Positions 43,504 to 52,164 of a DNA stretch of 64,000 nt are shown one piece after another. Both the position numbers and the translations under genes were made by a program. How positions within the stretch are numbered: position 1 is the first letter of the stretch; each line of letters opens with the position of its first letter. The notes below the pieces were generated by a model. It saw nothing but the letters and a program-made list of their open reading frames with translations. It did not search any database and had not been told where the DNA came from. This DNA is from Clostridia bacterium. GTDB lineage: Bacteria; Bacillota; Clostridia; Oscillospirales; UBA644. The DNA is taken from NCBI GenBank assembly GCA_017427285.1, contig JAFRTE010000019.1:124001-188000 (forward strand), read 5' to 3'.

Positions 43504-46020
43504 CTATGCGGTCTCGATTTTGCTGTCTGCATGGAGACCGAGTTTTTCAACAGCATTTTCTCTCATTTTGTATTTAAGTATTTTACCGGCGGCATTCATT
43601 GGGAACTCCGTGATAAAATCAATATACTTGGGGCATTTATGCTTAGCAATATGTGTAATAATATAGTTTCGAAGCTCTTCTTCTGTAAGACTTTCGTCAC
43701 CTTTAATTACACAAGCCATTATCTCCTCACCGTATTGCTTATCGGGTACTCCTATAACCTGAACGTCTTTGACCTTAGGGTGAGTATATATAAAGTCCTC
43801 AATTTCCTTGGGATATATATTTTCACCGCCGCGAATAATCATATCTTTGATTCTGCCGGTAATTTTGTAATAACCGTTCGGAAGACGCCTTGCCAGATCA
43901 CCTGTGTGAAGCCAGCCCTTTTCGTCAATTGCAGCAGCGGTAGACTCAGGCATTTTATAATAACCCTTCATTATATTGTAGCCTTTTGCAACGAATTCAC
44001 CGTCAACATTATCAGGAAGGTCTTCGCCGGTTTCAGGATCTACGATTTTACATTCAACTCCGAACATTGCCGCTCCCACAGTATTTACGCGAAGATCGAG
44101 TGAATCTGTCGTTTTTGACATCGTACATCCGGGTGACGCTTCTGTCTGTCCGTATGTTATACATATGTCTTTCATGTTCATTTTATCTATAACTTCCTGC
44201 ATAACCTTGATAGGGCAGGGGCTGCCTGCCATGATCCCCGTCCGCATATGAGAAAAATCGGTTGTTGGGAAGTTTTCATGGTTAAGCATCGCTATAAACA
44301 TTGTGGGCACACCGTGAAATGCCGTTATTTTTTCTTTGTTTATGCATTCCAGTCCTTTTTTCGGTGAAAATGCGGTTATCGGACTCATTGTTGTTCCGTG
44401 TGTAACGGATGCTGTCATAGCAAGCACCATTCCGAAGCAATGGAACATCGGAACCTGGATCATCATCCTGTCGGCAGTTGACAGATCCATACAGTCGCCG
44501 ATTGCTTTTCCGTTATTAACGACATTATAGTGAGTGAGCATTACGCCTTTCGGAAATCCTGTTGTTCCTGATGTGTACTGCATATTGCAAACATCGTCCT
44601 TATTAATGTTTGCGGCTCTTCTGGTAACTGCAGAAAGCGGAGTTTTGGCTGACAGAGCAACTGCTTCTTCCCATGTATAGCATCCCTTTATTGCGCTTTG
44701 AACTGTAATAATATTTTTTAAATATGGCAGTCTGTCGCTTAAAAGATGACCTGGTTCACATGTTTCAAGCTCAGGGCATAACTCCTTTATAATTTCTATA
44801 TAATTCGAATCCTTAAACCCGTCTATCATAACAAGCGTATGGGTATCTGACTGCCTGAGAAGATATTCAGCTTCATGAATCTTATATGCTGTATTTACGG
44901 TTACCAAAACGGCTCCGATTTTAGTGGTAGCCCAAAACGTTATATACCATTGCGGAACATTTGTTGCCCATATAGCAACATGGTCTCCGCTGCGAACGCC
45001 CATTGTGATGAGAGCTCTTGCAAATTCGTCAACATCATCTCTGAACTGAGTGTAAGTTCGCGTATAATCAAGCTCAGTGTATCTGAAAGCGTACTGATCC
45101 GGGAAATTTTCGCAAACCTTATCAAGGACTTGCGGGAAGGTGTAATCAATCAGATGTTCTTTGGGCCAGATATACTTTCCTGTATGCGAAGTATTGTATT
45201 GCAGCTCCTCTTTTTCCTGAAGATACTTCTGCATATAATGCGCAAAATGAGGAAAAACAACGCCTGCGTCGCTTAGTTTTTTAGCCCACCTTTTAACCCA
45301 TTCAAGAGATATATATCCGTCGTATCCCGATTCGCTCAGCGAGTTCATTATTCTGTCGATAGGCAAATCTCCTTCGCCCATAAGACGGTATGATGCTTCA
45401 CCGTTTATCATAACAGAATCTTTAACGTGAACGAATTTTATAAGCGAACCGAGATTTTTTACAGTCTCCTCCGGCTCTTCTCCCGCATATCTGTAAGGGT
45501 GATGTACGTCCCATAACACAGCTACATGCTTGCTGTCAACGGATTCGATCAGTCTTTTCAGCCTCTTTGAGTCGGAATAAACACCGTTCGTTTCAACAAG
45601 AAGCGTTATATGTGTGCCTTCAGCCATAATGGCGGCTTTTTTCAGCACTTCACATATCTTTTCGTCATCTACTTCGCCTTTGGGCATCGGCTCTCTGTCG
45701 GCAAGGATACGAATATATGGTGTTTTTAGTTTAATTGCAAGCGAAATATACTGTGAAATTTCATTAAGATTTTCTTCGGTTTTATCAAAATATTTTAACC
45801 CGCAACCTGAAGATAGGCAGGGAATTTCAAGATTCAGTCTGTCAAGCGTTTTGATCGTTTCCGATATCTTATTAGCTGAAAAAGGCTGTGCGTTTACTGC
45901 AAAAATCTCGTCTCCGAGACCTCTGATCTCAATCCCGTCAAATCCGATATCTTTTGCCATCGAATAAATGTCGGACCAGCTGTATTCGGGACATGCAAGT
46001 GTTGAAAAGGATATTTTCAC
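43504..46020 (-). CDS. Fusion of a sugar isomerase-like TIM barrel and an acyl-CoA synthetase
   Basis: This is an 838-residue two-part protein. Residues 1-265 form a xylose-isomerase-like barrel with likely metal ligands Glu143 ('LLVETNG'), Asp171 ('VLWDVHHP'), His198 ('FVHVKD') and Glu240 ('ISLEWVK'). Residues about 285-838 form an AMP-binding acyl-CoA synthetase with P-loop 'YTSGTTGFPKG' (482-492), 'YGQTEAS', 'GWLHTGDLA' and the C-terminal 'AAGKILK' lysine. The second half alone resembles medium or long-chain fatty acid:CoA ligases. The frame runs through the linker without a stop. One gene product could couple sugar and acyl metabolism, but that is inference. Confidence 0.9.
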   Translation of the reverse strand: MKISFSTLACPEYSWSDIYSMAKDIGFDGIEIRGLGDEIFAVNAQPFSANKISETIKTLDRLNLEIPCLSSGCGLKYFDKTEENLNEISQYISLAIKLKTPYIRILADREPMPKGEVDDEKICEVLKKAAIMAEGTHITLLVETNGVYSDSKRLKRLIESVDSKHVAVLWDVHHPYRYAGEEPEETVKNLGSLIKFVHVKDSVMINGEASYRLMGEGDLPIDRIMNSLSESGYDGYISLEWVKRWAKKLSDAGVVFPHFAHYMQKYLQEKEELQYNTSHTGKYIWPKEHLIDYTFPQVLDKVCENFPDQYAFRYTELDYTRTYTQFRDDVDEFARALITMGVRSGDHVAIWATNVPQWYITFWATTKIGAVLVTVNTAYKIHEAEYLLRQSDTHTLVMIDGFKDSNYIEIIKELCPELETCEPGHLLSDRLPYLKNIITVQSAIKGCYTWEEAVALSAKTPLSAVTRRAANINKDDVCNMQYTSGTTGFPKGVMLTHYNVVNNGKAIGDCMDLSTADRMMIQVPMFHCFGMVLAMTASVTHGTTMSPITAFSPKKGLECINKEKITAFHGVPTMFIAMLNHENFPTTDFSHMRTGIMAGSPCPIKVMQEVIDKMNMKDICITYGQTEASPGCTMSKTTDSLDLRVNTVGAAMFGVECKIVDPETGEDLPDNVDGEFVAKGYNIMKGYYKMPESTAAAIDEKGWLHTGDLARRLPNGYYKITGRIKDMIIRGGENIYPKEIEDFIYTHPKVKDVQVIGVPDKQYGEEIMACVIKGDESLTEEELRNYIITHIAKHKCPKYIDFITEFPMNAAGKILKYKMRENAVEKLGLHADSKIETA

Positions 46021-46074
46021 TGTAATCCTCCGTATAACTAAATGATAATGTATTTATTTTCATTATTTCTGATA

Positions 46075-46103
46075 ATTTTATCAAAATTTATTCAGTTTGT
46101 CAA
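46075..46103 (-). promoter_or_regulatory. Promoter of the TIM-barrel/acyl-CoA synthetase fusion gene
   Basis: On the minus strand TTGACA (46098-46103), a 17-base spacer and TAAAAT (46075-46080) with extended TGa. The leader is about 48 bases and holds a GGAGGA ribosome site next to the start. Confidence 0.75.
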
Positions 46104-46124
46104 GCAGTAATTTGCAGATAATTA

Positions 46125-46153
46125 TTGACATTATTTCATTAATATGATAAAAT
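46125..46153 (+). promoter_or_regulatory. Promoter of the RluA-family gene, placed for leaderless transcription
   Basis: TTGACA (46125-46130), a 17-base spacer and TAAAAT (46148-46153) with extended TGa. The -10 ends six bases before the ATG at 46160, so initiation is expected at or very near the start codon. Confidence 0.75.
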
Positions 46154-46159
46154 TATAAT

Positions 46160-47023
46160 ATGAAAAGAACATTTACATTTTTGATCAATTCCGCCAGCAA
46201 CGGAAAAACAGTAAAATCGTTTCTGCAAAACGGAATCCAATTATCAAACTCGGAGATAAAAAGACTAAAATATTCGGAAGACGGTTTTTTGTTAAACGGC
46301 AACCGAGTTTTCGTCACCGCAATAATACATGATGGGGATACCCTTTCAATTAACCTGTCCGACAATAAAAAAGCCGCTATAAACCCGGTTAAGGGAGATC
46401 TCGAAATCCTTTTTGAGGATAATGATTTAATGGTAGTTGACAAACCTCCTTTTATGCCAGTCCACCCTTCGAAAGGACATGTTGACGACAGTCTTGCAAA
46501 TATAGTCATTTCTTACCTTGCCGATAATAACGATAATCCGGTTTTCAGATGCGTTACAAGACTTGACAGAAATACTTCGGGCGTTGTATTGCTTGCAAAA
46601 AATTCGTTTAGTCACGACAGACTGAGAAAACAGCTTATTGAGCATAAAATCATCAAAATATATCACGCAATCGTACACGGTGAAACTGACCGCGAAGGGA
46701 CTGTGTCTGCTCCGATTATACGCCCCGATACAGCCACAATAAAACGTGAGGTAAGTCCTGACGGAATTTATGCCGTTACCAATTATAAAACGATAAAAAC
46801 TGAGAATGATATTTCGTTTGTCGAGATTTATCCCGAAACGGGACGAACGCACCAGATAAGAGTACATATGGCATATATCGATCATCCGCTGTGCGGAGAT
46901 TTTTTATACGGAGACGAGAACGACGGATATAAGCGACATATGCTTCACGCATATGAAATTTCATTTACTCATCCTGTAACAGGGGAGGAATTAACTGTTC
47001 GTAGTAAACATGATATCTGGTAA
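46160..47023 (+). CDS. RluA-family 23S rRNA pseudouridine synthase
   Basis: This 287-residue protein has an S4-like N-terminal RNA-binding part (about 10-70) and a pseudouridine synthase domain with the catalytic Asp in 'RLDRNTSGVVLLAKN' (about 135), 'EIYPETGRTHQIRVHMAY' and 'PLCGDFLYG'. It isomerises uridines in large-subunit rRNA (RluD/RluC type). No Shine-Dalgarno precedes the ATG, and the promoter lies immediately upstream, so the mRNA is probably leaderless. No internal start would keep the S4 part. Confidence 0.9.
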   Translation: MKRTFTFLINSASNGKTVKSFLQNGIQLSNSEIKRLKYSEDGFLLNGNRVFVTAIIHDGDTLSINLSDNKKAAINPVKGDLEILFEDNDLMVVDKPPFMPVHPSKGHVDDSLANIVISYLADNNDNPVFRCVTRLDRNTSGVVLLAKNSFSHDRLRKQLIEHKIIKIYHAIVHGETDREGTVSAPIIRPDTATIKREVSPDGIYAVTNYKTIKTENDISFVEIYPETGRTHQIRVHMAYIDHPLCGDFLYGDENDGYKRHMLHAYEISFTHPVTGEELTVRSKHDIW

Positions 47024-47035
47024 TACTCCAAAATT

Positions 47036-47065
47036 TTAAGGACTGACAATTCTGTCAGTCCTTAA
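47036..47065. terminator. Hairpin between convergent rluA-like and ROK genes
   Basis: A perfect 13-base stem, TTAAGGACTGACA (47036-47048) with TGTCAGTCCTTAA (47053-47065), and loop ATTC. The arms end in AT pairs and give U-rich 3' sides on both strands, although true T-runs are short. Confidence 0.75.
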
Positions 47066-47079
47066 ATACAGTAAAACTA

Positions 47080-48027
47080 TTATGCCAAAAAGGCCGCGCC
47101 TATTATACCGGCATCGTTGCCGAGTTTTGCAACTGCGATCTTTTGCTCCGGCAATCTTGTACCGGCATATACATTCTTATTTATATAACTGCGCATTGGC
47201 TTAAGAAGATAGTCTCCTTCGTTGCAGATCCCGCCGCCGATAATAAGTATTTCAGGACGGAATATATTGATCATGTCTATAAGACCTTCCGCAATATATT
47301 CAATATATCTGTCTACAACCTGCTGTCCGGCTTTATCTCCTTTTCTTGCAGCCTCAAAAGCGGTACGTCCGCTAACATTGTCAATCGTTGTCAACTGGTT
47401 CATTAAAGAATCCGGATGTTCCTTCATAGCGCAAGCTGTCTGTCTGATAAGTGCTGTTGCGGATGCGTAAGCTTCCCAACATCCTTTCCTTCCGCATGTG
47501 CACTGTTCACCGTCTTTTACAAGCATTATATGTCCCAGTTCGGCGCCGGCAGAATGCTGACCTTCATATATTTTACCGTCAATTACGATTCCTCCGCCAA
47601 CACCTGTTCCAAGTGTGATCATTATTGCGTTTTTCAGCCCTTTTGCCGCACCGGAAATAACTTCTCCCAGAGCAGCGACATTTGCATCATTTCCGATATA
47701 AACGGGTTTGTCAATATATTTCCTTAAAATGCTAGCCATCGGAACATGTTCGCAGTATTTAAAATTATTTGCGTATACAATAACTCCGTTTGCGGTGTCT
47801 ATGCTGCCCGGAGCGCCGATTCCGATATGAGAAACGTTTTCAAGCGAAATTCCGTTTTCATCGAGCAATGAAAGAGTGCATCCAGCCATATCTTTAACTA
47901 TTTCCTCAAACGGACGCTGCGAACCTGTTTTTACTGATTTTTTAGCAAGGATGGCGCCTTCTTCTGTAACGATTCCAACGGCAATATTCGTACCGCCGAG
48001 GTCAATTCCTATTTTATAGCTTTTCAT
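47080..48027 (-). CDS. ROK-family glucokinase
   Basis: This 315-residue protein has the ATP-binding 'GIDLGGTNIAVGIV', sugar-binding 'GNDANVAALGE', 'GTGVGGGIVIDGKIY', and the ROK zinc motif 'CTCGRKGCWEAYAS'. It phosphorylates glucose (perhaps other hexoses) with ATP in the cytoplasm. It follows the glycosyltransferase gene by 25 bases and is probably co-transcribed with it. In this window it could feed glucose 6-phosphate toward glycogen or glycolipid synthesis. Confidence 0.92.
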   Translation of the reverse strand: MKSYKIGIDLGGTNIAVGIVTEEGAILAKKSVKTGSQRPFEEIVKDMAGCTLSLLDENGISLENVSHIGIGAPGSIDTANGVIVYANNFKYCEHVPMASILRKYIDKPVYIGNDANVAALGEVISGAAKGLKNAIMITLGTGVGGGIVIDGKIYEGQHSAGAELGHIMLVKDGEQCTCGRKGCWEAYASATALIRQTACAMKEHPDSLMNQLTTIDNVSGRTAFEAARKGDKAGQQVVDRYIEYIAEGLIDMINIFRPEILIIGGGICNEGDYLLKPMRSYINKNVYAGTRLPEQKIAVAKLGNDAGIIGAAFLA

Positions 48028-48052
48028 ATATTTGTTCCTTTCAAAAAAACAA

Positions 48053-50326
48053 TTATTTATTCTTTTCGTTTGGATTTCTTGAACTTCTTTTCAGGGTATG
48101 CTTCCTTATTGCCCTGTAATATGCTTTTATAATGTTTTCACCGAACGATTCAAGCGAGTATTCATTTGCTTTTTCCATCGCATTCTTCTTCATTTCGTTA
48201 CGTCCATCTGAAGACAGCGAACGGAATTTGTCAAAAGCATCCAAAAACGATCTTGAATCTGTGAAGAAAAAGCCCGTTTTGCTGTCTATAAGCACATCTT
48301 CCAGACATTCATCGTATTTTGCTATAACGGGAATGCCCGCAGCCATTGATTCAATATATGTCAATCCCTGAGTTTCGCTTGTTGAAGCGGTTACGAAAAC
48401 GTCGCCCAATGCAAAGTAATTTTGTATTTCATTTGGCTGCTGTTTGCCGAGGAAAATAATTTTTTTATCAAGATTTTTCTCTTTAACAAGCGCCTTCAGT
48501 TCGTCCTCGGCAGGCCCGTAACCAGTTATAATAAACATGCTGTCAGGATATTTGCTGAATACTGCGGGCATATTATCAATAACAAAATCAAGACTCTTTT
48601 CATTTGCAAGTCTGCCGACATAAATTATTCTGAACTTGTCTTTTGCTCCGAGCGATTCGATTATTTCATCAACCTTTTGCCGGTCAATGTTGGAAGGGTT
48701 CAGCCTTGCGGTATCAACTCCGGTCGGAACAATATGCATCTGCTTTTTAATCCCGTATGTCCGAAGCAATTCATATGTCTTTTTAGTCGGTACGATTATC
48801 TCGCAATCTTTGTCATAAAGATGTTTGGTATACACGCCGACCATTTTGCGTGATGATTTTTCAAAATGACCTTTTGTAATGTAATAGGTATAATCCTCCC
48901 ACATGGTATGACATGTATAACAGTAGGGGATACCGTAAAGCTTCGACGCAGAAATTGCTATCATTCTTATTGTAAACTCGGTATTGATATGAATTATATC
49001 AAGATTCATATTTTTGATATATTCCAATGCCTGAACGCTCATCGGCCTTGAAATACGGTATCCGTAAAGCTGTTTGATTTTAACTGCGGGAATTCGTAAA
49101 ATACCGTTTTCAAAATCAACGCCGCCGACAAGTTTTGTATCAAGGGTTGCCGTAATTACAAATACGGTGTGCCCCATCTTCTGAAGCTGTTTTCGAAGCG
49201 TTTCAACAGAAACCGCTACGCCGTTAACATCCGGAGGATATGTGTCCGAAAAAAGACCTATACGCAGTTTCTTTTCCATATAGTTCTCTTTACCGAACTT
49301 ACGGATTGCTGTTGTAATGACGTCTTCCTGAGTAGCTTCATATATTCTTTTAAGCTTTTGACCGATCTGAGGAATATCCCTTTCTTCCGCCGTTTTTCTG
49401 GCGGCGGTGGAAACATCGGGAAGCTCTCCGTTGATTTTTGCACGAATAAGACGCGCAAAATCCTCGTTTGTGCTGCCTTTGAAGCAATTTACTCCGTCTT
49501 TAAGCCAGCCGTTGAAGACAGGTATATCTCTAACGACGATTGTTCCCGAACATGCCAGGCTTTCAAGAACAACGATGCCTTCGGTCTCTTCATATGTCGG
49601 GAAAAAGAAAATATCTGCGGAAGAAAAAGCGCCTTCATAAACATCGCCCTGCATATATCCCGGGAAAAATACATTTGACGGATGATCGTTTGTAACAGCA
49701 TTTCGGATTTCAAGAGGAATTGAAAGCAACGGGGTTGAACCGAACCAAACAAACTTTACATCCGGCAGCATTTCAGCTACTTTGATAAAATCAAGAATCC
49801 CTTTTCTTTTTATCCAAAGTCCTGAAGCAATAACTACTTTGTCATCTTTTGAAAATCCGAAATGTTCCCTGAATGCGTTCGCTTTTACGGGGTCGTAACG
49901 GAATTTATTAACATTAACACCGTTTGAAACAACTTCAATCGGCGCGTTGATTCTGTACTTCTCCAGTAAAAGATCGCGGGCATACGGAGTAGGCGCAATT
50001 ATACAGTCCGCAGTTCTGTAAAGAAGCATCAGTCTTTCTTTTACAAATTTGGAAACCATATTTGAGAATACAAAAGAATTTCTGAAATCTTCTTCGGTTG
50101 AATGAGCATGATAAATAATTGCAGCGCCCTTTTTCTTCGCTTCTGCAATTATAGGTTCGCTGTTTATAAATACGGTATTTATGTGCAATATATCGTAATC
50201 GTCTTCCGGGTCAAGTGTATACTCAACGCCGGCAGCCTCAAGAGCTTTTATCTGATGAGACATCGCCATTCCTACGCCGGATTTCGATATTTTATCTATT
50301 CCCTCAAAATATAAAAGAACTTTCAA
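48053..50326 (-). CDS. Two-domain GT4 glycosyltransferase, LafB-like fused to LafA-like (putative glycolipid synthase)
   Basis: This 757-residue protein contains two complete GT4 enzymes. Residues 1-335 begin 'MKVLLYFEGIDKISKSGVG', the style of LafB (the second glycosyl transfer in lipoteichoic acid glycolipid anchors), with an EX7E pair Glu247/Glu255. Residues 352-757 begin 'LRIGLFSDTYPPDVNGVAVSV', like LafA/diacylglycerol glucosyltransferases, with 'EFTIRMIAI', 'GRLANEKSLD' and EX7E Glu651/Glu659. I infer successive transfer of two sugars to diacylglycerol at the membrane. The start is TTG, six bases after GAGGTG. The linker (about 335-351) has no stop. Confidence 0.85.
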   Translation of the reverse strand: MKVLLYFEGIDKISKSGVGMAMSHQIKALEAAGVEYTLDPEDDYDILHINTVFINSEPIIAEAKKKGAAIIYHAHSTEEDFRNSFVFSNMVSKFVKERLMLLYRTADCIIAPTPYARDLLLEKYRINAPIEVVSNGVNVNKFRYDPVKANAFREHFGFSKDDKVVIASGLWIKRKGILDFIKVAEMLPDVKFVWFGSTPLLSIPLEIRNAVTNDHPSNVFFPGYMQGDVYEGAFSSADIFFFPTYEETEGIVVLESLACSGTIVVRDIPVFNGWLKDGVNCFKGSTNEDFARLIRAKINGELPDVSTAARKTAEERDIPQIGQKLKRIYEATQEDVITTAIRKFGKENYMEKKLRIGLFSDTYPPDVNGVAVSVETLRKQLQKMGHTVFVITATLDTKLVGGVDFENGILRIPAVKIKQLYGYRISRPMSVQALEYIKNMNLDIIHINTEFTIRMIAISASKLYGIPYCYTCHTMWEDYTYYITKGHFEKSSRKMVGVYTKHLYDKDCEIIVPTKKTYELLRTYGIKKQMHIVPTGVDTARLNPSNIDRQKVDEIIESLGAKDKFRIIYVGRLANEKSLDFVIDNMPAVFSKYPDSMFIITGYGPAEDELKALVKEKNLDKKIIFLGKQQPNEIQNYFALGDVFVTASTSETQGLTYIESMAAGIPVIAKYDECLEDVLIDSKTGFFFTDSRSFLDAFDKFRSLSSDGRNEMKKNAMEKANEYSLESFGENIIKAYYRAIRKHTLKRSSRNPNEKNK

Positions 50327-50368
50327 TCGTTACACCTCACGGAATACATATTATTTTAAGTTAGTTTT

Positions 50369-50397
50369 ATTTTATCATATTTCACAATTAATGTCAA
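50369..50397 (-). promoter_or_regulatory. Promoter of the LafBA-like/ROK unit
   Basis: On the minus strand TTGACA (50392-50397), a 17-base spacer and TAAAAT (50369-50374) with extended TGa. The leader is about 35 bases and ends in the GAGGTG ribosome site. Confidence 0.75.
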
Positions 50398-50450
50398 GCG
50401 TTATGATAACAATCAGATATAAAAAAGTAATATTCGGTTCAATTTTCAGA

Positions 50451-50479
50451 TTGACAAAATGATAATTATTTGCTATAAT
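50451..50479 (+). promoter_or_regulatory. Strong consensus promoter of the oxidoreductase–pth–mfd unit
   Basis: TTGACA (50451-50456), a 17-base spacer and TATAAT (50474-50479), with an extended TGc. This combines both perfect hexamers with an extended -10. Confidence 0.88.
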
Positions 50480-50504
50480 ATAAAAAAACAAAAGGAGATC
50501 ACTT

Positions 50505-51590
50505 ATGGCAGATAAAATCAGAATCGGCATTATCGGATGCGGCGGGATCGCAAACGGTAAACACATGCCGTCCCTTGCAAAACTTAAAAATGTTGAAATG
50601 GTTGCTTTCTGTGATATTATTCCCGAACGTGCGGAAAAAGCAGCAAAAGATTACGGTACCGTTGACGCGACCGTCTATACAGACTATCGCAAACTTTTGG
50701 AAGATAAATCAATTGACGTAATACATGTATGTACGCCCAATAAATCTCATGCTCCTATTTCCATTGCTGCTCTTGAGGCGGGCAAGCATGTAATGTGCGA
50801 AAAACCGATGGCAAAAACAGCTGCCGATGCCCGCGCTATGCTTGAAGCTGCAAAGAAGTCCGGAAAGAAACTAACGATCGGATATCAGAACAGACAAAGA
50901 AAAGAAATGCTGCATCTCAAAAAACTCTGTGACGACGGCGTTCTCGGTGATATCTATTTTGCAAAAGCACACGCTATGCGCAGAAGAGCTGTTCCGACGT
51001 GGGGCGTCTTTATGAATGAAGAAGAGCAGGGCGGAGGTCCGCTTATCGATATAGGAACTCACGCTCTTGACCTTACTCTTTGGATGATGAATAACTACGA
51101 AGTAGAATCAGTAACCGGAAATTGCCACTATAAACTCGGCAAACGCCCCAACAGCGCAAATGCATGGGGACCCTGGGATCCGGATAAATATACTGTTGAA
51201 GATTCCGCATTCGGTTTCATCAAGATGAAAAACGGCGCAACAATAATTCTTGAATCGAGCTGGGCAATCAACCTTGTAGATTCCAGAGAAGCTTCATGCA
51301 CGCTTGCCGGTACGGAAGCCGGTGCCGATTTCTTTGACGGCATGCGTATTAACGGTGAAGAGTATTCCAAACTCTATATCAAGAAGATTGATATGTCCAC
51401 AAAAGGCGTTGATTATTTCGACGGTGTAAGCGACGACAATCCTTCTGTTCGTGAAATGGCTCAGTGGATTGACGCTGTTGTCAACGATACAAACCCGACC
51501 GTTCTTCCCGAACAGGCACTTGTTGTAAGCGAGATCCTCGAAGCGATATATACTTCTTACAGAACAGGAAAAACCGTTTATTTCAACTAA
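50505..51590 (+). CDS. Gfo/Idh/MocA family NAD(P)-dependent oxidoreductase
   Basis: This 361-residue protein has the Rossmann motif 'GIIGCGGIANGKHMPSL', the 'VMCEKPMAKT' lysine (about 97), and 'GGGPLIDIGTHALDLTLW' with the likely catalytic His. It acts on a sugar or cyclitol with NAD(P); the substrate cannot be read from sequence. It has a very strong promoter and AAAAGGAG, so it is probably highly expressed. The pth gene begins one base after the stop and depends on this transcript. Confidence 0.9.
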   Translation: MADKIRIGIIGCGGIANGKHMPSLAKLKNVEMVAFCDIIPERAEKAAKDYGTVDATVYTDYRKLLEDKSIDVIHVCTPNKSHAPISIAALEAGKHVMCEKPMAKTAADARAMLEAAKKSGKKLTIGYQNRQRKEMLHLKKLCDDGVLGDIYFAKAHAMRRRAVPTWGVFMNEEEQGGGPLIDIGTHALDLTLWMMNNYEVESVTGNCHYKLGKRPNSANAWGPWDPDKYTVEDSAFGFIKMKNGATIILESSWAINLVDSREASCTLAGTEAGADFFDGMRINGEEYSKLYIKKIDMSTKGVDYFDGVSDDNPSVREMAQWIDAVVNDTNPTVLPEQALVVSEILEAIYTSYRTGKTVYFN

Positions 51591-51591
51591 A

Positions 51592-52155
51592 ATGGATTAC
51601 ATTGTTGTCGGTCTCGGAAATCCGGGGAAACGCTATGCTTATACAAGACATAATGTAGGGTGGATAGCGTTGGACTATATTACTGATAAACTAGGTGTGA
51701 AAACAAATAAACTGAAGTTCAAGTCGCTTTGCGGTGAAGCAACCGTAAACGAAAAAAAAGTTCTTTTTCTCAAGCCGCAAACGTTTATGAATCTTTCGGG
51801 CGAAGCTGTTTTCGCGGCATCAAGTTTTTATAAAATACCACCTGAACGTATTTTGGTTATATGTGACGATATCGCTTTACCCTCAAACAAAATCAGAATC
51901 AGAAGACATGGGAGCGACGGAGGACACAGAGGACTGAGAAGTATTATTATGCTCCTCGGTTCCGACTCGTTTCCTCGTATTAAAATCGGCGTTTCCGACA
52001 GAAGTAATCCAGATATGGATTTAAAAGACTGGGTTACAGGCGAAATGACCGATGACGAACTGAACTGTCTTGATAAAAAACTCCCGGATATGTTAAAAGC
52101 AACCGAAGCTTTCATTTCAGATAATTTGGAAAAAGCGATGGCAGAGTTCAATTAA
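51592..52155 (+). CDS. pth: Peptidyl-tRNA hydrolase
   Basis: This 187-residue protein has the Pth opening 'VVGLGNPGKRYAYTRHNVGW' with catalytic His20, 'FLKPQTFMNLSGEAV' and 'CDDIALPSNKIRIRRHGSDGGHRG'. It cleaves the ester bond of peptidyl-tRNA released from stalled ribosomes. It begins one base after the upstream stop with no ribosome site of its own, suggesting coupling. pth next to mfd is a common Firmicute order. Confidence 0.96.
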   Translation: MDYIVVGLGNPGKRYAYTRHNVGWIALDYITDKLGVKTNKLKFKSLCGEATVNEKKVLFLKPQTFMNLSGEAVFAASSFYKIPPERILVICDDIALPSNKIRIRRHGSDGGHRGLRSIIMLLGSDSFPRIKIGVSDRSNPDMDLKDWVTGEMTDDELNCLDKKLPDMLKATEAFISDNLEKAMAEFN

Positions 52156-52164
52156 GGTGATGTT

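Noticed and set aside
43531-44103. A 190-codon plus-strand frame inside the acyl-CoA synthetase fusion
   Set aside because: The opposite strand has the conserved adenylate-forming motifs; this frame is low-complexity aromatic sequence.
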